DNA of 64,000 nt from an uncultured Arenicella sp. (GTDB lineage: Bacteria > Pseudomonadota > Gammaproteobacteria > Arenicellales > Arenicellaceae): assembly GCA_947499305.1 (NCBI GenBank), contig CANMNN010000010.1:56885-120884 (forward strand), given 5' to 3'. Made by a program: the position numbers and the translations under genes. Below are positions 8,801 through 16,700 of this stretch, piece after piece; position 1 is the first letter of the stretch, and the number at the start of each line of letters is the position of its first letter. The notes beneath the pieces are model-generated. The model was not told the origin of the DNA. It did no database searches and saw only the letters and a program-made list of their open reading frames with translations.

Positions 8801-11572
8801 CTAAAAGCGGTAGATGCCTTTTAGGTACCAAGAGCCACCTTCATAGTTGGCGACTGTGCGACGTGGAAACTGCAAGCCAACGCTTTGTCTATTTGCAAAA
8901 ACGCCATCATTTTCAATTTCGTCAACAAACTCGTCAAAGATATTTGAGGCCCCTAAAACGACTTTTAAGCCATCATTAACTTGCCATCCAAGCTCAGCAT
9001 CGAGATAAACAGTTGAGCCGATTTCAGCACTTCGATTTCCTGGAGTGCCGTTTATTGTTCCGCGCTCATCAAAGTGGTCACCAAAGTATTTAGCTCTCAC
9101 CAATAGACTAAGAGACTCACTCAAAAACGTATTGGTTGTTAGAGTAAAACGATCTTCGGGATAGTTATTTTCTATATCTTCGATTGTGGAATCGCTAACT
9201 GGGTTTAAGCCCTGAACCTGCGATTGACCCGTAACATCGATTTCATTGTGCGCGTAGGCAAAGGTAATCGCTGTATTAGTATTTCCCCAATCAATAGAGC
9301 CATTTAAGACTATGTCAAAGCCCTCATGCTCGATATCAAGGGCATTAGTGTAAAACGATAATGTATTGTCAATAGTTCCTGGAACTGGGATGTCGCCAGT
9401 ACGATAGATGCGATCGTCAACTTCCACATTATAGAAATCAACAGTAAGGTCCCACGCGCTACCTAAACTGGTAGTAAAGCCAAAGCTAATATTGGTGGAC
9501 TCCTCTTCTACTAACTCGCGACCACCCGCCGCGATCGCTTGCGGGCTGGTAGCGGGCACCAGCCCTTCTAATACTAAATCACCGGTTCGGCCATCAAATG
9601 TTGTGATAACAGAAGAGATATTCGCTTGGCCTGGCGTTGGCGCATGAAAGCCAGTTGACACAGCACCGCGCAGTGCAAAACTATCCGATACATTGTAGCG
9701 TGTCGCAATTTTGCCGTTTGTCGTGGTACCGAAGTCTGAAAAATCTTCGAAACGAAGCGCATATTGCATCAACCAACGATCACTAATATCGTGCTCTAGA
9801 TCTACGTAAAAAGCATAGTTGTCACGGTCGAATTTCCCAGCGTCTTGCTCCGATGGAGGTGTGAAACCACTTGGGCCTGACCCAACACCTGAGTTTGCAT
9901 CACCGATTAATGCAGTCCACGTTTCTTCGCGCCACTCCGCGCCGTATGACAATGACAGGCTGTCACTTAACACCGTTGAAAAATCAGCGTTAAAGTTAAT
10001 TTCCTCTTGTTCATAGCCGCCAACATTAAAATCACGCACTGGTGTACCATCAGTGCCCAATGGCAAACTTGGGTTGATAGTATTATTCAAAAAATAGTCC
10101 AACTCGTTTTTGCCATAGCCAAGACTAAAATCGTAAGTCGTTCCGCCTGAAAATTCGCCTCGAAGGCCTGTCACAAAACTTAAGTCTGTTTGGTCGCCGT
10201 CTAGAAACGGTGTGAAGCCAACATTACACAATTGCAGGTTTGGATTTTGTGCGCAGGTGCTTGTAACTGCAGAATTTGACAGATTACGATAAAAGAAACG
10301 ATAACGCCCTTGAGTATCGGCGTAGTTACCAAAGGAGTAAAGTTCTGCGCCGTTTGCAAGTTCTATGCCCGAGTTCCAAGCAAATCTGAGTGCTTCAGTT
10401 TCTGGCCGGCCCCAAGTTTGAGTAAATGGTGCATCACCAAATGGCGTATCTGCGCCAACACCTGAAACGCCCGCGTCAATCAATGCTTGTGCGTCAGGTC
10501 GAATTACACCCCGCGACAATGCGTCGTTATCACTATATTCGACACTCGCGTTCAAAAAGCCATTTTCAGTTAATTTAAAACCTATGTTAGCTCCCACCTT
10601 TAAGCTGCTCTCTCCGTCGTAGAACTCGCCATAAGACACCTCTACATGACCACCTTCATCGGCATCATTGAGCTCAAAATTCATAACGCCCGCAATCGCA
10701 TCAGAACCGTATTGCGCTGCTGCACCGTCGCGCAGTACCTGAACATTCTTTAGCGCGATGCTCGGGATCATACCAACGTCGACGCCGTGCGAACCATTAC
10801 CTGCAGCAGGCGCAAAGAATTGCACTAATGAAGACCGGTGTCGACGCTTACCGTTAACTAAGATCAGCGTTTGATCAGGCGACATACCTCGTAAGGAGGT
10901 AGGTCGGATGAAAGCACTACCATCACCAGTAGCTGGCGTGGCAGTATACGAAGGCACTAACGAAGATAAATTGTCAGTGATATCAGCACCATTACCTAAT
11001 GCCGAGAATTCTTCAGCACCAATAACATCTACGGGTACCGGCGAATCAGCCGCTGAACGAGGCTTAGCGCTTCGGCTTCCTAGCACGACGACTTCTTCAA
11101 CTAAAGAGTTAGCGCCGCTCTCTTGAGCATACGCACTTCCTACGCCGGTACTGGCAATTGCCAAGGTAATAACGCTCGGCATTAATCTTTTGGGCAATGA
11201 TTGCATTTCTATCTCCTCTGGTGGTTTTGATTGGTCTTCAGTCTCTGTTTCCAGAGAGTCAGACTCATTTTCATTACCAACACCAGCACTGATTTCTATC
11301 CCAGTTCCCCGAAGCATCTGTTGCAGACCGTCTCGAATAGTAAAGCGACCATGGAGTGAACGCGTTTTTACTTTTTTTACTTCTTGATACGGAAACAACA
11401 GCGTTAAATCGGCTTGTCTAGCAAATCGAGTCAGTGCTTTGTCGGCTGAGAGACGCGGAACGTTGAAATAGAACTCTTCATCGGCATCACGTGACTGGCC
11501 CAGACTAGAGGCGGACCAACAAAGACCGATAAAAATAACTGCCAGCAAAGACCGTTTAGAAAGAAATGTCAT
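8801..11572 (-). CDS. TonB-dependent outer-membrane receptor with N-terminal STN signalling domain
   Basis: A 923-residue protein. Residues 1-25 form a signal peptide ending in SSLGQ. Residues about 33-95 form an STN domain (LSADKALTRFARQADLTLLFPY...), as in FecA-type transducers. An acidic linker (about 100-122) is followed by a second, complete signal-peptide-like segment (MQSLPKRL, hydrophobic stretch, SAYAQ; residues 123-150). Then come a TonB-box-like VEEVVVLGSR, the plug domain (VNGKRRHRSSLV, RDGAAAQYGSDAIAGVMNF) and a beta-barrel ending in the aromatic YRF. The ECF sigma/FecR pair directly upstream is its expected regulatory partner. The ligand cannot be deduced. The internal signal peptide is odd: once membrane-targeting, it now sits inside the longer product unless translation also starts there. 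Confidence 0.9.
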   Translation of the reverse strand: MTFLSKRSLLAVIFIGLCWSASSLGQSRDADEEFYFNVPRLSADKALTRFARQADLTLLFPYQEVKKVKTRSLHGRFTIRDGLQQMLRGTGIEISAGVGNENESDSLETETEDQSKPPEEIEMQSLPKRLMPSVITLAIASTGVGSAYAQESGANSLVEEVVVLGSRSAKPRSAADSPVPVDVIGAEEFSALGNGADITDNLSSLVPSYTATPATGDGSAFIRPTSLRGMSPDQTLILVNGKRRHRSSLVQFFAPAAGNGSHGVDVGMIPSIALKNVQVLRDGAAAQYGSDAIAGVMNFELNDADEGGHVEVSYGEFYDGESSLKVGANIGFKLTENGFLNASVEYSDNDALSRGVIRPDAQALIDAGVSGVGADTPFGDAPFTQTWGRPETEALRFAWNSGIELANGAELYSFGNYADTQGRYRFFYRNLSNSAVTSTCAQNPNLQLCNVGFTPFLDGDQTDLSFVTGLRGEFSGGTTYDFSLGYGKNELDYFLNNTINPSLPLGTDGTPVRDFNVGGYEQEEINFNADFSTVLSDSLSLSYGAEWREETWTALIGDANSGVGSGPSGFTPPSEQDAGKFDRDNYAFYVDLEHDISDRWLMQYALRFEDFSDFGTTTNGKIATRYNVSDSFALRGAVSTGFHAPTPGQANISSVITTFDGRTGDLVLEGLVPATSPQAIAAGGRELVEEESTNISFGFTTSLGSAWDLTVDFYNVEVDDRIYRTGDIPVPGTIDNTLSFYTNALDIEHEGFDIVLNGSIDWGNTNTAITFAYAHNEIDVTGQSQVQGLNPVSDSTIEDIENNYPEDRFTLTTNTFLSESLSLLVRAKYFGDHFDERGTINGTPGNRSAEIGSTVYLDAELGWQVNDGLKVVLGASNIFDEFVDEIENDGVFANRQSVGLQFPRRTVANYEGGSWYLKGIYRF
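11204..11218 (-). promoter_or_regulatory. internal ribosome-binding site and start codon inside the TonB receptor gene
   Basis: GAGGAG (complement of 11213-11218) lies six bases before an in-frame ATG (11206-11204, codon 123). The ATG opens a textbook signal peptide (KR, hydrophobic core, SAYAQ). Initiation here would give an 801-residue receptor with no STN domain. The site is better than what precedes the outer start at 11572. Confidence 0.65.
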
Positions 11573-11676
11573 ACTCGCAGTCTACGCAATTTCGAGACTC
11601 TCTACTACACTGAGCAGCTCGAGAAGTTTTTCCACTACTGTTATCAACATTTTTTCATTTTTTCGGAGACTAAATG

Positions 11677-11702
11677 AAAAAAGCACGACGATCGCCGTGC
11701 TT
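11677..11702 (-). terminator. intrinsic terminator after the sigma/anti-sigma operon
   Basis: AAGCACG (11681-11687) pairs with CGTGCTT (11696-11702) around an eight-base loop, followed on the minus strand by six U residues (complement of 11677-11682). It lies about 20 bases past the FecR stop and about 105 bases before the receptor start, so the receptor needs its own promoter, plausibly the one read by the neighbouring ECF sigma factor. Confidence 0.8.
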
Positions 11703-11723
11703 ATTTAAACCAGCTTTCGCTTC

Positions 11724-12785
11724 CTAATTTGCTTTGGACAACAAAATCTCATTACCAACTTGCTTGCTGGCGACACCAAAGTTGTTTTCGAGAACCAGCA
11801 ATAGCTGATCGAGGTCACCCGTTTTAAAGAATCCGCCCACTGAAATCGACGCGAGATCTTTATCCATAATTCGAAACTTCAACGGCGTATAACGATCAAT
11901 TTCTCGAATCACCTGAGTAAGGCTTTCACCCTCGAAAACGACAAAACCTTCTCGCCACGCTAATAGCGTTTCTGAATCGGCATCTGCACTAACTAAAAGC
12001 GCATCGTCTCCTGCTACGGCTTTCTGGCCGGGCACGAGATACAGCGGCAACTCCCCTTTACTGCTGTTAACTCGCACTTTCCCTTCGGTCACAATCACTT
12101 CTGCCACCGAGCGCTGGTCATTTAACAACTCACTCGCATCGACACTAAACGCGGTACCAATTGCTGTTACCTGATCATTTCCAACACTAACCACAAAAGG
12201 TTTTGTGGCATCTTTAGTCACGTCAAAATACACCTCGCCCTGAAGCAGCTCTATGCTTCGCTGAGAGTGTGTGAATTGAACCACCATTTCCGAATCTGTA
12301 TTCAACTTAACAACACTGCCATCCGCGAGAGTGACCGTAGAAATTTCACCAACCGCGGTTTTATAGGTTTGTAAATCTTCTTCATTCAGCGCCCCAGATT
12401 CAGCTGTGGCTATTGTAGAACTGGCTTCAGGCCGAGGAGAAATTGATAAACTGACAAACACGCCAGCACCTACTATCAAAGCTGCCACACTTGCGACCTT
12501 CAACGATCTAAACCAAGATGGCTCATTTGCAGCCTTTGGTGTATTTGATGAAATCGGCGTCTCGATTTCATCTATTGGCATCAGCTTAGCGATCGGTTGT
12601 AGCACATCAAGCAGATCCCACATCGAAGCGCACTTCACCAGCGTATCGCCATGTAATGGAGAAGCTTCGAGCCAAGCCTCTAATACTTTTTGCTCATCAC
12701 TATTAATTCCTCGATCGATTATCGCAATCCAACTGGCCGCGCGCTCTTCAATTTCATCCTGATTAGGAAATGGGACCGTTTTCAT
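11724..12785 (-). CDS. FecR-family transmembrane anti-sigma factor
   Basis: A 353-residue FecR-type regulator. The cytoplasmic N-terminal domain (about 7-55: EERAASWIAIIDRG...LEAWLEASPLHGDTL) is the usual sigma-binding part. One membrane helix follows (about 95-115), then the periplasmic FecR domain (about 140-230: VTLADGSVVKLNTDSEM, GEVYFDV, TAIGTAFSV), and a C-terminal STN-like segment (about 290-350) that in family members contacts the receptor's STN domain. It starts one base after the sigma gene stop, so the two are co-translated. Known FecR proteins relay receptor occupancy to the sigma factor; here the receptor is the next gene downstream. Confidence 0.92.
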   Translation of the reverse strand: MKTVPFPNQDEIEERAASWIAIIDRGINSDEQKVLEAWLEASPLHGDTLVKCASMWDLLDVLQPIAKLMPIDEIETPISSNTPKAANEPSWFRSLKVASVAALIVGAGVFVSLSISPRPEASSTIATAESGALNEEDLQTYKTAVGEISTVTLADGSVVKLNTDSEMVVQFTHSQRSIELLQGEVYFDVTKDATKPFVVSVGNDQVTAIGTAFSVDASELLNDQRSVAEVIVTEGKVRVNSSKGELPLYLVPGQKAVAGDDALLVSADADSETLLAWREGFVVFEGESLTQVIREIDRYTPLKFRIMDKDLASISVGGFFKTGDLDQLLLVLENNFGVASKQVGNEILLSKAN

Positions 12786-12786
12786 A

Positions 12787-13371
12787 CTAAACCTGCTTCT
12801 CTTTTCGAATATTCAAAACATTCGATGATTTTAATTCAACTTTATTGTCTTGATGTGCATCATAGGACCGCATTGTACGCAACAAGCCTTTTGCGACGTG
12901 CTTTTCGACGGTACTTTCACTTATAGACAATTTTTCGGCAATTTCGCGCTGCGACAAACCATATACTTTCTTTAAAACAAAGACTCTGCGGCACTGCTCT
13001 GGGAGTTCATTGATCGCTTCACACAGGAATCCAAATCCTTCTCTATTGAGCACCTGTTGCTCGGTTTGACTGGAGAATTCCGAGGCATTGTAGAGCGACA
13101 AGCTCTCGCTGCAACGCTCTTCAATGTCTGCATCACACTCAGCACGCTGATCCTGCTTAATATATCTATTCGCCAATCGAATCGCGGTCTTCACCATAAA
13201 GGCCTTGGGAAAGCGAATTTCCTGCTTGAGCGACGATTGATAGGTATTGATATACGTTTCTTGCAGTATGTCTTCTATGTCTTGAATACTTGCGAGCGGT
13301 CGAATTTTACTTAGTAAAGACGATATGACTCGGCGATATTTCAAAAATTCGTCGGCTATTTTCTCACTCAT
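12787..13371 (-). CDS. ECF-type RNA polymerase sigma factor (FecI-like)
   Basis: A 194-residue extracytoplasmic-function sigma factor. Region 2 is seen as IQDIEDILQETYINTYQS (about residues 29-46), where core polymerase and the -10 element are bound. Region 4 is seen as ELPEQCRRVFVLKKVYGLSQREIAEKL with a helix-turn-helix ending SESTVEKHVAKGL (about 122-163), binding the -35 element. It heads the sigma-FecR pair, one base apart, upstream of the STN receptor, which is the classic iron-uptake-type surface signalling layout. The likely target is the receptor promoter between 11573 and 11680. The signal is unknown. Confidence 0.93.
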   Translation of the reverse strand: MSEKIADEFLKYRRVISSLLSKIRPLASIQDIEDILQETYINTYQSSLKQEIRFPKAFMVKTAIRLANRYIKQDQRAECDADIEERCSESLSLYNASEFSSQTEQQVLNREGFGFLCEAINELPEQCRRVFVLKKVYGLSQREIAEKLSISESTVEKHVAKGLLRTMRSYDAHQDNKVELKSSNVLNIRKEKQV

Positions 13372-13703
13372 CTATTGTTCCAGCCTAACAGACGGTGCGA
13401 AGCACATCGGCAATACAAAGCGCCTAAAAGCACTTTCGATACCGAGATACCATATTTTGTTTTAGTTTGTCTCATACTATAACAGAGCGCCTTGCCACTA
13501 CTTTCCACCACTCCGATTTGACTTTTTTAAGAATATTCTAAATAAAGTGGTATCGGTCAACGGACTTTTCCATTTGAATTGACCAAGCGCGGAATTGAAA
13601 TTATCTCTCGGTACTTTCATTAATACCAATGTTACCTCGAGGCTTAGCTCTACGTAACTACAATAGCTGAGGTTTAAAGAACAAACTTCGGCTAAGTGTC
13701 GAA
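13372..13703. other. intergenic region, no gene supported
   Basis: These 332 bases separate the stop of the giant modular protein from the sigma factor start. Both flanking genes are on the minus strand, so this holds the 3' end of one and the 5' control region of the other. I see no strong hairpin with a U-run. A 71-codon minus-strand frame here has no signal, no clear ribosome-binding site and no family features, and I do not call it. Confidence 0.6.
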
Positions 13704-16700
13704 TCACAAACAAATAATGGTAAGTCGCTCACTTTTAGTAAACAATGGAATGCATAACTGATCATTATCTGTCGTTACGCCGCACGACTGGGGATTTCCA
13801 CCATCATGATTAACAGTAGGGCAATTGTCGTCTTGATCTGGGATACCATCGCCGTCATCGTCTAGGTCTCCCAAATCACAAAATCCATCCCGATCCGTAT
13901 CCACCCCATCCAATAAAGGATTATACGATCTGGAACTACAATCATCACAGAGATCGCCATCTGTATCTCCACAGAGTCGCCGATCGAAGATCATCGCATC
14001 TTGCGCGTCAACCACACCATCATTGTCACTATCCAAATCGCAAAGATCGCCGAAACGGTCATTGTCGAAATTAGATTGCAAACTATTTGCTACCTGAGGA
14101 CAATTATCGATCTGATTAGATACGCCATCTGAATCATCATCAATTGCGTCGGTCCCTAACATGCGGCTGAAGAGAAATAAGTCTTTCCTAAAATCGAACT
14201 GCTCTGCAGTCGCCATCAAGGTTGAACCTACGCTACTGATATAGGCCTCAGGCTCAACCCCATCACATCCGTCGCATTGGTAACGTATTCTAAACCCATT
14301 TCGCCCAACGGTTGTAACCGCAATATCGAACGTTGCCAATTGGTCTAGCATCAAAACCTGTTGTAATTTGCGCGTGGATTCAATCGAATCTAAAACGATA
14401 TTGCCCAAACCTAGGGTCTCTACAATAACTGTCACTTCTTGGTCATCTGGCAAAGACACACCGACAGGTTGAGAGAGCTGAAGATGTACACTGACTCCTG
14501 CGGCCAAATCAATGCTGAAAAAATCGGTGGCTTCATTTAAGTTAATCAGAGCTGCCTGGTCTCGGAAAAATACTTCCCCGAGATCACCCACAAAAGTAGG
14601 TAAGGCAACTCCACCACTTTGGCAAGCTCCAGAGCAGTTCACTGTGATAAATGAAGGTACTGATACGTCCGGCACAACAATTTGGAAGTCGCTCGACGCG
14701 CTTCCTCGAGGTATAAAAACTAGAGTGGAATACGAGGCACTCAAATCGCTATGCACAGCGGCAACACTCAAGTTTAAGGAAACGTCACTCTCCACGTTTT
14801 CAGGTCTATTCAAAGAACCTCGAATTACCTTATCAACGATTAGATCTATAATTAAATTACTCGGCAATTCAGTAATACTATAGTGACTAGCGTCAGCAAT
14901 ATTCAACCTACTAGCTACTTCAGAATAGAAGCTGTCAAAGCTAACATCGTTGCACCCCCGCACGCACGAAACCTTAAATGAATAACTTGCGTTATCTAGA
15001 ATAGGTAAATCAACAACGAACGAACCAGCGACTTCGCCCGACGCTAAAACGAGAGGCTGTACTAATTCGCTTACAGTATCCCCCTCAGTGATGAGAGCAG
15101 ATACCGAAATCGCTATAGGCCGCTCACGATCAAACCCCAAAGGAGTGACAACTTCAACTTGAACATTTTTAGACGCTAACATCTGAAATCTAGTTGTCGA
15201 CAAAAGATTTCCATTTATTGAGCCCGCAGCAGTCTCAGAAATTACAGAACCTGATGCCGCATAGAAACCTCGCGGAAAAGCACCTCGACATTCAAGAGCG
15301 CATTCATATTCAACAACAATATCTGCCAAGGGGTCTATTAAGAACTCTACTTGGGCTTCTGATTCTCCGGCTGGAATTTCAACAAATTCACGCTTAATTG
15401 GAGAAAGAAAACCGCCCTGAAGTCGCTCGCTAGTCACTATATTCAAGAAATAGGCTGACTCTACGCCAACACCATCAGGCCGCAGAACCGTAAGGGCTTG
15501 ACGGTCCAAGTATCTTAAACTCAAATCAATATTTGATAGCGACTCTGAAGATCTTAGTATTGTTGCATCAGATATCTTTGCCACTGTTCCAATAGGATTA
15601 TAATAGCCCCCTCGGGTTAACGGATTATCAACGCAAAACCCGATGCAAGCACTACCTAAGCTAATAATAAACTCCTCATTTTCGGGTAAAAGCAACTGAT
15701 ATGGAACCTCAGTAACTCCACGCTCCAAAACGATACTCTCAGATGCGAATATATCTGCGCCAACGAAATTAGCGCGTAAGGCAGAGACACGGACTCGGAG
15801 TTCCTCGCTCGCATCGTCACTAGCGTCGCGGCGAACTACACCGCTAACGGCTTGCTGAGATAACATCGGGAATTCTGGGATTTGTTCTAATTGGGAAATA
15901 GAGAGCAACTCGGCAACATCAATACTTTGACGAGTTCCACTTGTATTGAAGTAGCCATTATAGTCTCTAGGATCAGAGGCTATTGCACAACTATACTCCA
16001 CAACGAAGTCAGTATTCGAATTAGCGGGTACAGACAGAGAATAGGTTACTCGATCATGAGTAGAAGGGAATTCAATCGTTTTACTTTTAGAAAAAATTGC
16101 GTCGATTATAGTAAGCGGACTATATGCACGAACTACACAGCTGTAATCAATGCCTGCATGAGAGTCTGTACGAACTAGCTCACCAAAAATTTCGCTAGCA
16201 TAAATTAAATCGAGTTCCACCTCACTTTGTAGCCCATCTATTTGTAGTCTTTCACCTTGCGACCTTCTAGGCACACTTCCGGAACGATTGTAGAAACCTA
16301 TACTAGCGATATCCTGAGGACAGTCGATGCAATCATACTGAAGCTGGAAGCTTTCAGAGTTTTTGATTACAACACTTATGTCTGCACTTATCTCATGCTC
16401 GCCCGGACTGATGGTATGACTACCAAGATCTCGACGGAAGAACCCATCAAAAAAGCTCAGCATCACGGTTATCGGCGCATCGATTGATGCTTGAGGCGGC
16501 CTAGCTAGATTTACTTTCAATTCTTGTGAGTTCAGTAAATATAAACGTAAACCAGATAGTTCTTCTTGCGATAAAGAATCGGCTCCTTGCCTTGTGGGAC
16601 TAGAGCCAAACTCAGTATAGTAGGAAACCCCTGCAACACTAGTGTTGGGGCCGAAGTAATGAGCCTGAACTGTATAGATCGCGTTACTCCCTGAGGAAGA

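Noticed and set aside
13498..13713. 71-codon minus-strand frame between the giant modular gene and the sigma factor
   Set aside because: It overlaps the giant gene's end, has no clear start signal and no recognisable features.
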